From Sipunculus nudus (lineage: Eukaryota; Annelida; Sipuncula; Golfingiida; Sipunculidae), in assembly GCA_026874595.1 (NCBI GenBank), contig CM049322.1:21611400-21675399 (forward strand): a stretch of 64,000 nt of DNA, written 5' to 3'. The notes below the pieces were generated by a model. The model saw only the letters and a program-made list of their open reading frames with translations. It was not told the DNA's origin and did not search any database. The translations under genes and the position numbers were made by a program. Shown one piece after another: positions 1 to 11,248 of the stretch (position 1 is the first letter of the stretch; each line of letters starts with the position of its first letter).

Positions 1-208
1 AGAATGAACGTTGTGATGATACTCCTTTTATTGTCTTTAAGATGAGACCTATTTACACTAATTTTTAACATTTCACTTACCTACTCACACAAAAATATGC
101 AGAATAGTTCGTGAAATATAGTAGTATTTGCTCATTTTTAGGTTCCGTGAAACTAAGAAACATGATGAGATTGCGACCTTCGATCTTTCTTTTTTACATT
201 ATTGTAGT
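1..208 (+). repeat. Left part of tandem duplication unit A (5' flank of lipocalin gene)
   Basis: This block aligns base for base, with scattered substitutions and small indels, to 3912-4130. Both contain the same run of motifs: a stretch ending in TTTTAACATTTCACTT, then CACACAAAAATA, then GGTTC-GTGAAACTTAGA-like sequence, then GACCTTCGATCTTT. It is the left part of a tandem copy of the region upstream of the lipocalin gene. In this copy the block is cut at 208 by a hAT-like insertion and resumes at 2160. No gene is seen in it. Confidence 0.75.
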
Positions 209-543
209 CAGGGCCTCCGAGAGGGGGGGGGGGGGGGGGGGGGGGGGTCACCCGGTTACATCGTGCCGGGGCCCGGGGGGCCGGAAAGGGGTCCGGGCTG
301 GCGAAAGATTTCCAAGAAGGCATATAATGTTGGAAGTATGGAAGACTCATCTAAATTATTTATTTAAGTGACATTTTGTTCTAAATCCGGATCCCGGAAT
401 GCAAAGAAAGGGCCCGGCAAACCATGATTTGCACAGGACCCCATGCAATGGATGAACATTATATTTTTAACGTGTATATAAAGTTGGAACAGTTGTTAAA
501 GGGGACCCTATAGTGAATATACTGTTTAATAAAAAGCTTGTAA

Positions 544-1640
544 AGGTGGTTCTCCATAAGTGCGTAGTCCGTATCCGTAGTCCGCATGCGTAGTCCGTAT
601 GCGTAGTCCGTATCCGCAAAGTTCGTTTTCCATAAGTACGTATATGCGTAGTCCGTACTCCCTATTGATAGGTGCTCAATAGCTCAGATTTTTCTCTTTT
701 TTGCAAGCCATTTCACCATATATGCATTGTACATTTGTACATATTAACATCAAAAGTTAAAACAACCAAATTAAAATAATAAAATTTTTAATCGATCATA
801 ATAAGTAATATTTTATAAGCGACAGTGATGTTTACTCTTCAGTCATCTAAAAAAAGTATTGTCTGTGACAAATAAAGGAAAACAAAATTCAGCCAAATGC
901 CAATATATTTGGTTTCCCGAAAACTGATGCCAGAAATGACATTCATACTAGTTGGACATAGTGACTGTGCATTCAGCACGGCCTGAATGGGGAAACTCTA
1001 TGGCCGTGTCCGCACTAGCAAATAATCCGGATCGTGAACCGGTTTACCCTGTCCGCACTAGGCTACTAATCCGCATCAGTTCGGTTTACTGTAGTCAGCT
1101 TGAAAGGTGGTCTACAGTAGTCCGGTTTAATTTCGTCCGGTTTACAGTAAACCGGATTCTAGTGCGAACAGACAAACCCGCTTCTAGTTCGAATGAGTCC
1201 TGTTTCAGCGAGCGGTCTTGAACGCTACCTTTGATGTTGCCCAGCATGCGTTTCGCGAGGAAGCGCTCATTTGAAGGCCTGAATCGCATTACGAACCAAG
1301 TGCGGACAGCAAGCTCAAATTGTGTTATATAAACCGGTTTAGGCTTTTGTAAAGCGAACTACAGTGCGGACGCAAAGCGGACTACTTCGAGACAAAAGTA
1401 AACCGGTTTAGTATAATCCGGTTTAGATGCGAACCAAGTGCGGATACGGCCTATGCGGAACCTGAAATCGACACGATGATTGGTATGCGTAGTGCGCAAA
1501 AATCGCTCCGGGCATTGTGCGGATACGGACTACGCATACGGATGAATGGAAACGGCCCAGTTAAAAAGTCTACAAAGCGATTTTTGCGGACTACGCATAC
1601 GGACTACGGATACGGACTACGCACTTATGGAAAAGCACCT
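544..1640. mobile_element. PIF/Harbinger-like non-autonomous element with repetitive TIRs
   Basis: The element starts AGGTGGTTCTCCATAAGTGC and ends with the inverted version (GCACTTATGGAAAAGCACCT). It is flanked by TAA on both sides (541-543 and 1641-1643). Just inside each end are several tandem copies of a GCGTAGTCCGTA-type unit. The empty site is visible in the second hAT copy, where flanks equivalent to 520-543 and 1641-1665 are contiguous. A three-base TWA target duplication is the family habit of PIF/Harbinger. No transposase reading frame is seen, and a smaller element sits inside at 1002-1451. Confidence 0.7.
1002..1451. mobile_element. 450 bp MITE nested inside the Harbinger-like element
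   Basis: The ends are inverted: GGCCGTGTCCGCACT at the left and AGTGCGGATACGGCC at the right. TAT flanks both sides (999-1001, 1452-1454). The interior is rich in CCGGTTTA / TAAACCGG motifs in both orientations, giving strong self-complementarity. No protein is encoded; the short reading frames across it follow the repeats. The family is not assigned. Confidence 0.65.
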
Positions 1641-2190
1641 TAATTTAAAATAAGGAAGACTTTCTTTTATGCAATAACTTATACATGTTTTAAATCAGGG
1701 AGGTCTGTTGGTCCCGGGCCATCAAGGAGTTGTATTGGGCCCGGGGACATGTATATTTCATTCGTTTGTCTGTTACATAGTTTCAATCAGGAGGATTTGA
1801 GGTGGCCTTGGATTTTTCAGTCTAAAAATTACTTTAAATGACAATTCTTTTTGGTTTGTGTGTATCTTTTTGTGTGACACCAATCATGCGGGACCGTTCA
1901 AAGTTTTATGGGGAAGTTGGACCTAACTACATAAAATATGGAATATGTTTAATTTGTTTGTAAGGGTTATTCTGCTTTTAATCCAGACTGATCGCTGCGA
2001 GGTGGGGGGGGGGTTGTCAAAGGGGGCACGACCGGGGGATGGGGGGGGGGGGGGTGTTGTCAAAGGGGGCTCGACCGGGTGAAAGTTATATATATGAATA
2101 TAATAATAATATATGCAGCGTTTTTGTACCGCCTTCAAATAATCCTCTCGGAGACTCTGATTTTGGTTGGTTTTATTAACGCGAGATTAT

Positions 2191-2996
2191 TGTTACGGAA
2201 CCTTATATAAACAGATCACGTCTGCGTGATGAACACAAATTTCGTAATGGAGATAAAAAAAAAATCAGATTCTGTAACACAAGGCAGCGGGGAATGTCTA
2301 GGGGAATGAATAAGGAAGTATGTGGTTTTTTGTTAACAAATAACTATAATTTATTCTAAAAACAACCCTAACATTACAATACACTAAATCAATACAATTT
2401 TACAGTAAACAGCGGTATAGCAACAAGTCAATACAAACACATAGAAAAATTATGTGCACAGTACCTGGATACCAACACCGTCACCACGACAAGTCCTTAA
2501 AATGTAAACTCTCGGAGAATGACAGTCCACTGTAAAGCTCTTGCAACAACCCAGAAAGTAAACTGAAGTCCAAATGCATATAATCTAGGAGAAAGTCTTT
2601 AGAAATGTATAATTGCCGCATTCGTCGGATGAGGTCCTAGAATCTGACACACGCTTCTGCGTCCGCTGGAATCTCTCTTCTCTCTGCCCTTCCGTTCTGA
2701 AACACAGCCCCTTTATATACCTTCACACCTCAAGCCGAGAATTTTCCACTTCTCGAACAGTCCATAAGATCTTGCACAACACACGTTTCAAGAATTATAG
2801 AGAAGAACATAGCCGTGTGTATCCCCACACACCAGGGTCATCACGTGACCCACGACCAGGCGTGATAACCCAAGGCTTACATGGCAACGAGAGTTCAACC
2901 TGTACGGATTAAACAGAGAATGTAATACGCGGCCAGACACAAGTGCCACAACAGGAGTTACACCCTTGTCACATTATAAAAAGAGTACCTGTAACA
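2191..2996 (-). mobile_element. Solo LTR, reverse orientation
   Basis: This 806-base block runs TGTTAC...GTAACA. In reverse complement it matches 32842-33593 over its length: the same start TGTTACAGGT, the same TATA region (GTATATAAAGGGGCTG), the same GCGGACGCAGAAGCGTGTGTC, the same AATAAATTATAGTTATTTG polyadenylation region and the same end CCGTAACA. The flanks share TTAT (2187-2190, 2997-3000). No internal gag or pol adjoins it, so it is a solo LTR left by recombination. The family is not determined. Confidence 0.75.
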
Positions 2997-3501
2997 TTAT
3001 ATTGTAGTGATTTTTGCTTTTCAGTGTTTTCATCCCGCGAATATTATCCAGCCACATGTATCCACCAGCAGACTTCAATCAGCAAACCTGCTGCTGCACT
3101 TTACGCACTTAGCAATAACATAACCTTACAATACGTGCACTTGTAATGGATTTAGAAAAAAAAAATAAATATGCATTCTATATCGCTTTCATGATTCACA
3201 AAGTAAATTGCTCTGACCCAGGTGTTAAATCATGTATTGTACATTTTGGACTGGATGTCCGCTCTTTGCTACAGTAATCAACCTGAAAAAAAGAGAACAT
3301 TTATATATGAGTTGTATACATTTAATTATTTTTTTTTGTGTTGGTTGTAATATGAATCATGCAAAAGCGTTGTGTAGCGTAATACGCTTTCGTCATTTTG
3401 AAACGTTTTACATGAAGAGAGTTACAGGCCCTGGACTTAATAGAATGAAAGTCAATCCAGATCAATCGGACGATCAATCGGACGGTCAATCCAGATCCAT
3501 A
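2997..3501. other. Non-coding remainder of duplication unit A
   Basis: This AT-rich stretch lies between the solo LTR and the duplicated promoter block. It includes a short tandem of CAATCGGACGATCAATCGGACGG type at 3457-3490, which unit B matches only in part (CCAGACCAATCGGACAG near 4124). No gene is seen. Confidence 0.5.
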
Positions 3502-3770
3502 TATTCCGTTCACGATTGCGTGAATTTTTTGTTGGTAACTAGAGTCATAAATCAAATTCACATGAAAAGAAAAGTCAGACGCTTCAGTGCAGTCGTCTTG
3601 TACAGTGTGTTTTAAAAAGACCTGCTGGTCATGAGGTCGAGTAAAACAAATTGTGGCATCTTAGCTGCTGAGGTGCTCAGGAGAAACACATTTTTAGCGT
3701 GAACCAACACTTTATAGCAATGAAGGCGAGGTGTTTCTTCTAAATAATTTTGAGACCAATTTTGGGCTCG
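3502..3770 (+). pseudogene. Relic copy of lipocalin promoter, 5' UTR and exon 1
   Basis: This segment is collinear with 4348-4616 at a constant offset of 846 bases. It carries the region around ATTCCGTTCACGATTGCG, the sequence just upstream of the start codon (GAACCAAC-CTTTATAG-AATGAAGGCG) and the first codons. The copied ATG is at 3720. The frame reads M K A R C F F and then meets TAA at 3741-3743, where the functional copy continues through its signal peptide. Similarity fades soon after, so the duplication breakpoint lies within or just after exon 1. No later lipocalin exon follows before the intact gene. Whether the copied promoter still initiates transcription cannot be told. Confidence 0.75.
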
Positions 3771-3911
3771 ATTAAATTAGGTATAATAACAGCTAATCAG
3801 AAATTAAATAACTTCAGTTCAAATTTTAATAAACAAAACAACAACCAAAGAGAGTAAGAGGAAGAGTTGTATTCACAATGCAAAGAAAATACTACTTGTA
3901 ATGACTGCCGA

Positions 3912-4130
3912 AGTATGAACGCTGTGAAGATATTCTTTTTATTATCTTTACAATTGGACCTTTTTTTATAAGAACTTTTAACATTTCACTTCCCTACCTA
4001 CACAAAAATAAGCAGAAAAGTTCAAGTAATATGGTAGTATTTGAACATAACATGTTTAGGTTCTGTGAAACTTAGAGACATGATGATAGTGTGACCTTCG
4101 ATCTTTTTTTTTTTATTTTACAGTCCAGAC
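3912..4130 (+). repeat. Duplication unit B, left block
   Basis: This is the counterpart of 1-208. It sits uninterrupted upstream of the intact lipocalin gene, so the pre-insertion layout of unit A can be inferred from it. A poly-G run follows at 4197-4219. Confidence 0.7.
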
Positions 4131-4565
4131 CAATCGGACAGGCGTGTTTTGGGATGCTCAGATGCCCTTTTATAGTTTTCATTAATTAACGCGCTTTGGG
4201 GGGGGGGGGGGGGGGGGGCGGGTCAATCCCTTCATTATCCGTGAAAATCCTGCTGATTATTAACGGGTAATGGGATGAACTCCATCACTATATCTAATTC
4301 GTTCACCATAAAAAGACCTACGACTATACCATACGACTATACCATGTTATTCCGTTCACGATTGCGTGAATTTTTTGTTGGTAACCAGAGTCATACATCA
4401 AATTCACATGAAAAGAAAAGACAGACGCTTCAGTGCAGTCGTCTGGTACAGTGTGTTTAAAAAGACATGCTGGTCATGAGGTCGAAATAAACAAATTTTG
4501 GCATCTTGGCTTGCTGAGGTGCTCAGGAGAAACACATTTTTGGCGTGAACCAACTCTTTATAGTA

Positions 4566-4682
4566 ATGAAGGCGTGGTGTTTCTTCTCAATAATTTTTGC
4601 CAGTACTTTCTTCTGTGTATCCTCGCAGAATGAATGCCCTCTTGCTGATCAACCATACAAGGATGACCTGGTTATGGAAAAA
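4566..4682 (+). CDS. Lipocalin gene exon 1: signal peptide
   Basis: It encodes 39 residues beginning M-K-A-W-C-F-F, followed by a hydrophobic core and a likely cleavage near C-V-S-S/Q. The mature N-terminus holds the first cysteine of domain 1 (N-E-C-P). The donor is GTAAGT at 4683, in phase 0. Confidence 0.88.
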
Positions 4683-7657
4683 GTAAGTCAAGACAGAAAT
4701 AGTGTTTTGTTGAGAACTATCTGTATCTGTGTTTCTTGTTTGTGTAATTTTGTTCCATCTGTCTGTATACATTATGTAAATGTATATATATATATGTGTG
4801 TGTGTGTGATTGTATGGTATAGCCGTGGTAGTCTGTAGTCGAAGTGAAGGTAAAAAGAAAGAGAGTGCTGCCCTTTAATTAGACTAGAATACCACCTGAC
4901 GAAGAAGCCTGTGCGCTTCGAAAGCTTTATTCTATGTTTGCCTATGTTGAATACAAAATCTTTAAAATAAATGGATAAAAGTCGATCTGGAATGGGATAA
5001 TTTGAAAATATTCAATTAATATTTCGGATAAATGTATCGAATTTCAAGGATATCGATTCACATTATACATATATATGTATGATATATATTAACATAGCAT
5101 AATTGTATTGTTTATTTCAGATCGTGGGCCGATGGTATTTAACTTACATGGTTAGCAGTAATGACAAAGATCCCCGCACAGGTACCGTGCTCGACGCAAC
5201 ACGTGAGAACGGCACCACCTACCTGCAGATCACGTACTTGTGAGTTACGTATTCCGTATTAAATAATATTCAACAGGTCATGGGTTCGACAAAAAGAGAC
5301 CAAGGCAAATTTCTCAAACAGTTCTTGAAAAAGAATGCGCAATAAGGGCACTTCTAAAGTGTTTTATGAATGCATAGTCAAAGATCGCTTAGTTGCTTCT
5401 GGGTTTTCCCCTCGAATTCAAAGAGCTCTCGGTTTCTACATACAGTAGAACTTCGAACATCCGAACACCATTTATCTGAAAAATTGTTCTTCCGAAATAA
5501 AAAAAAAGAAAAAACAGAGAACCGAAATTTTGAACATTTATCCGAAATCTCAACAATGACAAAAAAAATCAAGAATAAAATGGTATTAAAGATTGTCTGA
5601 TACAAAACAGGAGTAGCCATATCAGCGGTGATACATTTTGCCGACTGATTAGTGCAGCCGAGCGTAGGCAGTAGTTGTGTGTAGCCACGAAGGCCGGGGT
5701 TGTCCTGTCTTTAATCAGAATGCCGAGCCGGGGTAATTAACCTGTAAAATCAAAATGGTACAACAGACCATAAATGAGTTGTCGACCGAAGGTGTAAGGT
5801 GTTATAAACTCAGCTTCGCCGATCCGTGTAGTCCTCGGCTCAGCTTTGATCAGGGTGGCCTTTAAGATAGCTTTGATCTTAGTCGCAAAGGCCTTGAGTA
5901 CAACGGTGAGCATTAGATTAGTTTATGTGTGCCTCCGTTATTTACTCACAAAGTTAGATTATTTCTGCCCAGTATATATGGGGATTTTGATAAATCTTTG
6001 CTTTCGACTGCAGTTGAGGAAGTCTGAGCCATACGTAAAACCACGCTACGGAGCTGATTAAACCATTGTGATAGTCAGTGTTAACACGATTTACTGTTCA
6101 TCCTGGTTATTCTCGAGGTGAATTTTACATACTGTTAACTCTCACTCGTCAATGCCAAAGAACCTGTCAGGTTTCTGTTTCCTTGCAATAACTTTCCTAA
6201 ATATTATCCGATTTCATTCAAATTTGGGTCAGTGATTGTTCTCATGCATTACCTTGGTTCGGATTGGTTTTGGAGTGTCTGTCTGAAAAGTTGTTCTCTT
6301 CAGCTCCAAAAAAAAAAAAAACATTACATTTTGTTCCTATTTCACAACCAAAATCATGACATGTAGAGACATCTTCAGGGTACCATGAAAACTAAACAAA
6401 ACCTCTATGACGTGGTTTCATCTTCGAGCAAATATAAAAAAAAATGAAAACATTTCGATCAGCTAAGTATGAACGACCACAAGAGGCATGAGCGGAGGAC
6501 TTAAATTCCATGAATTTGTTCGTTTTTAGGGGCATCTTGAGATAAATGTAATTACAAATTCAAATAAAAAGTTTGTACATAAATCAAAATAAAAACACAC
6601 ATGTTAATCTCAAATTTCTTTTTCAAGTCCTTTCAATAAAGAGATTTGTATTGGAGGATCCCGAGTGACTTACTGTATAAACAATCCATTCTGAACCACC
6701 GACAGCATGGCACGAACTTATTCTTACCTTGTGCCTTTATATTACTATGTGTAGCATAAGGCTAAATAGGGGTAATTTAGACATGTCTTAATGGTGATTT
6801 CAAGGGCCTGTGTAAATGGATGCCGCACATAAACGTATGTCACGGTGACCATGTTTTACAAGTTTTACAAGTTGCTTGACTATTAAGTTTGAATAAAATA
6901 AAGGTTTGAACCGCTTTGTATTATTTCACTTGAATTATGCTATGTTGGTACTTTGTCACAGATACTGCTGTGTCTGATGTCGTCTCAAAGGAGACCGTGG
7001 AGACACAATGGTTAGAGGACGGGTAACCAACGGGTTCCCGGCATCCCATAACAAGATTTTCTAATGATATGTTGTACCCGTTGTCAGTTGGTGTTATTAC
7101 ATTAAAAACGTAAATTAACAAAAATAAAATTTCTCAGAGGGTTATCGTAAATAATAGTGGACAGAATAATAATACAATTTGCCAAAAATGCTATTATAGG
7201 TCATCGGGCTAATTTGAAGCAGGTAATAACAATCTTTACACCAGGGACTTAACTCTCTGCAAGCATGGATAAATCAAATAATTTGCTGGACTGTATATGT
7301 CTGGATTTGCTGATAAAACGGAAACCTCTTATTTATACATGTATTTTAAGTTTCTTGTATTTATGAAAAAATACCATTTGTCTCGCAATATGTCTTTTTT
7401 TTCAAATTCAACATTTCCATAAAAAATTAATCAACTAAGTAAGATTTGTTCAGCAAAGTGTATTTCATATAAATATACTTGTATGTTCTTGTATAATTAC
7501 CTTTCTCAATTACATTAAGCGATATTCGAATAATTATAATATACAGCCTTAGGAGTCCTGACTTAATAATATAATATAATAATTATATTTATTCGTTTAA
7601 TACGTCGCCTATATCCAGCACTCAGTGCCGCTCAGTGGAGCCATACACATATACAGT

Positions 7658-7726
<69 letters not shown>

Positions 7727-7851
7727 TATTTATATATCTGTGATGTTAGCCGTGAAAACCTGTGAATTAAATAAAGCCTTTCTATAGATTGACTAGTTTA
7801 CCCTTAGATTAAATAAATGAATAAATAAACAAATATATATACTGAGTATAT

Positions 7852-7928
<77 letters not shown>

Positions 7929-8483
7929 GTCTGGTGCATGTGTTTTTAAGTGTTTAAAAGATATGTGTATTTGAACCCGTACGTCCTGTTCACTTGTTAA
8001 GCGTTCCACATACTTCATGAATAAAAAACAATAAAAAAAAAAAACAAGAAAAAAAGATACACGCACCGACCAGACCAGCAAGAACACATAGGTGAGCACC
8101 TTTACACCTGAACAGTTGAGTCTTTTCTCTTTGTCCTCCGGTGTCCTGAATCTGAGACTATACCGAATGATACCACCAGGGCCATGGGGCTTGGGTAGCA
8201 TCACTAATTATAGATCTAACTATACACTTTGTTAATTACACGAAACTGAAATGTTGTCATTTAATTGCAACTCATTTGAGACTTTCTGCCGCAAAACGTA
8301 GGGTCACCTCTGTGATGAGATGAAACTTAAACACTCATTTGGTAACATTTTAACACAGTGTAAACCATACTAGGTAAGCCGATAGACCGCACCCTGGTCT
8401 AAATTTTGCGTCAGTCAATTAAGATCCACTGGCACGGGGTCAGTTGGAACTCTTCACGAGGTTAAGAATTCTATAAACAATAA

Positions 8484-8532
<49 letters not shown>

Positions 8533-10659
8533 AATTATTACTTCCGAATAAAACATGGCATAGAAGACAAAAGTGCATCGTATGGTAACTAACCGAAGGA
8601 AACAATTATAACACATCATGTATTTCCTCACTCAAACTCAGACAAATCTTGCTACGTTTAAGCGAATGTTACATGAATACCAAAACAAATACTGTGGTTG
8701 CATGGCTTTATATTTGCGAGGCTGAAATTTCGCGATTTCTTAATTTTGAACGTTTTGTGAAGTTTTCATTTTCCCGATTGCACCAAAAACTATAAAGTCA
8801 GCAGTATTTGTATTGATTTTAAAGTAAGAATGAATCCTACAATACCATATCTAATTACTGGTTCAGTCAGTCACTTATGACTTGTATCACAGTCGATATA
8901 GCCTCTGTGGATATGGCGTGTTTTAGAATAATGAATAAATTTTACAATTATTGCACGGGCCAATAGATTGTGTCCAGAGGTCATCCCTGTTGATACGATA
9001 TCTTATTCCCGAAGGTTTCATATTCTTGATTATTTCCCATTCGCGAACATCGCGAAATTAAAACCCTTGCGAATAAAAAAGGCAGTCACAGTACACTTGC
9101 AGTTGGTTGCAGTTTCAGATATGCTTTCACCGTGTGAGTTGATGTATTAGGAGAAGTTGACAGCGATAACGGTTTCTGCATTTATTTTTTTTTTTTATTT
9201 TTCGATTTCAACAGAACACCTAATGGTCAGTGTGGCAACGTTGTCAAAATGAAGGTTTGGCATGGCGAACCTGGAAAGTACAAGCTGTATGCACAGGAGC
9301 AAAAAGGTGAATAAGTCACGTGATAGGTACGATGGTGATGCTGTATTGCACAGTCGTCCAGTACAATTGATATAAACAACATGAACAACATAGATAAAAA
9401 AGATAATTTTTTACAAACGTTCAGAAAAGTTTTTGCAGTTTAGCAGCGTAAAAACAGCATGGGTTCAACGTCTGTCACCTAGAAAAGGAATGTATAAAAA
9501 TGACAATCTAGATGTTAATCAAAAAGCTTTATATTTAACTTTACACCACTTATTTACATCTGCTTTCTAAGGAATGCCAGCCTCCGCCTCCAGGGCTAGT
9601 TATTATGGGATGCCCAATCCGTATTTGCATTCACGTATTCAGTCCATGTTCACATGTTCATTCGTGCAGAATTGACTGTACATTTGTAAATATTCCTTGA
9701 TAACATATCATTTATTGACCCATTGCCAAAATGTGTTGAAAATTGGATGCGACTCCAGTCAAGTCTGCGTGAGTTATGTTGTGAACAAACAGCTAGACAA
9801 ATAGTGTAGTCTTCAGTGATATTGAAATTACATTGTCAATTTTCTTACTTGAGGGAATTCACAAGATATTCAAATGCGTTTATTTTTTCAGTGTAAAATG
9901 AAAACATTTTGCAATATCAATACTGATATGTTTTGCTCTTTATAAATACGTATATGTATCTATGTACGAACGTGTCTCAATGTGTGTTTCTTGCAGTTGC
10001 CGACGCAGTGATAATAGCCACCAACTACCACACATATGTCGCCGATTATTACTGTACTACAGTTGGAAAAAACGGTGTGTGTGAGGTGTCCAGTGCGCAC
10101 ATTTGGAGCAGGACTCCCGATCTCCCTGCCGAGGCGTTCAACCAGGCCAAACGCCAATTAGAGCGTGCCTGTCTGGCGGAGCACACCTACGAGTATAATG
10201 GAGCAAGTTATGGAGGTAAAATAAAAACTCTAATGTATTCTTCGTCGCCTGACTGACACACAAAGTCGCACCTGTCCTAAATCATATTCGGTTATGAATG
10301 CATGCACAAAAACAATATACTAACAAGAAAAACACTCGGACAGCACAAACGCAGCCCAGGCAGCTCATTACCCCCATATGTAACTGTCAGAAATGCAGCA
10401 TTTTTCCTCCAAAATATTTTTGATCTAGATGACCTTCCGGATCACCCCAAACATGTAATCGATTATTTCTTTCTATCATTGCCGAGCTATCCTAAATCTT
10501 TCATCTGAATCCGTTGATAACTTTGGAGTTATGTTGCTAACAGACGAACAATGCAACGCCGGCAAAAGCATTACCTCTCTAACGGGATTTACAATTCATG
10601 ACTATATATAGATTAGTATACAGTATGTTTATTTATATACACAACATCTGGAAAACTAA

Positions 10660-10738
<79 letters not shown>

Positions 10739-11196
10739 AATCCTGGCAGCTACTATAGGACTGATGAATTTACTTCGACACCACCCCGAGTTCGAGACAA
10801 CCGGTATTTATCTTATTTTGCCTTGATCAGGTTTAGGTAGAACTGAACTGATATTGTGTAGATCTGATCAATTTTTGTGCAAATAAACAACATATTTTAA
10901 AATTTTCCCACATGGTTAATCATATTAAAAACCAAAGTTCTACTTTGAAAAGAGAGTATACTTTAAACCTGCCTTCAGGATCAAAGATAATTATCACAAA
11001 CTGTAAGGAAGAATAATGCCCATAGATGAGACAGAATATCACATCTATATCACTACTTCAGACATTCAATGTTACATCAGTTCAAGCGACAATACACAAG
11101 CGACATAGAATGTATGCCTTAGTTTTACAAACGTTTCACTTTAGACTTATAGATAAATAGATCTATGCTTCTCTGAGTGAGTTGGCATATGTATGA

Positions 11197-11248
<52 letters not shown>

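Larger units (their letters stand above)
209..2159 (+). mobile_element. Non-autonomous hAT-like DNA transposon, copy 1 (interrupted)
   Basis: The ends are inverted: CAGGGCCTCCGAGAG at the left, and at the right the complement of CAGAGTCTCCGAGAG. The flanking eight bases are similar (ATTGTAGT at 201-208, ATTTTGGT at 2160-2167, 6 of 8 equal). Much of the body matches the reverse complement of 13749-15185, including the block with the GTGTATATAAAG-like motif. CA-G ends with 8-base target duplications are typical of hAT elements. No transposase is present. The copy has long G runs, an internal deletion relative to copy 2, and a second transposon inserted at 544-1640. Confidence 0.7.
5240..9214 (+). 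other. Lipocalin intron 2 (non-coding)
   Basis: This 4 kb intron holds the pogo-like fragment, a dispersed repeat near 6165-6420, three long AT microsatellites and a MITE at 8690-9093. No coding exon is needed to keep frame between exons 2 and 3, and none is seen. Confidence 0.7.

Noticed and set aside
952-1289. Frames of 64-89 codons on both strands
   Set aside because: They lie inside a MITE whose inverted repeats open both strands; composition follows CCGGTTTA words.
7809-8204. 131-codon minus frame with a run of Tyr-Ile
   Set aside because: The Tyr-Ile stretch is a translated (AT)n microsatellite; the rest has no support.
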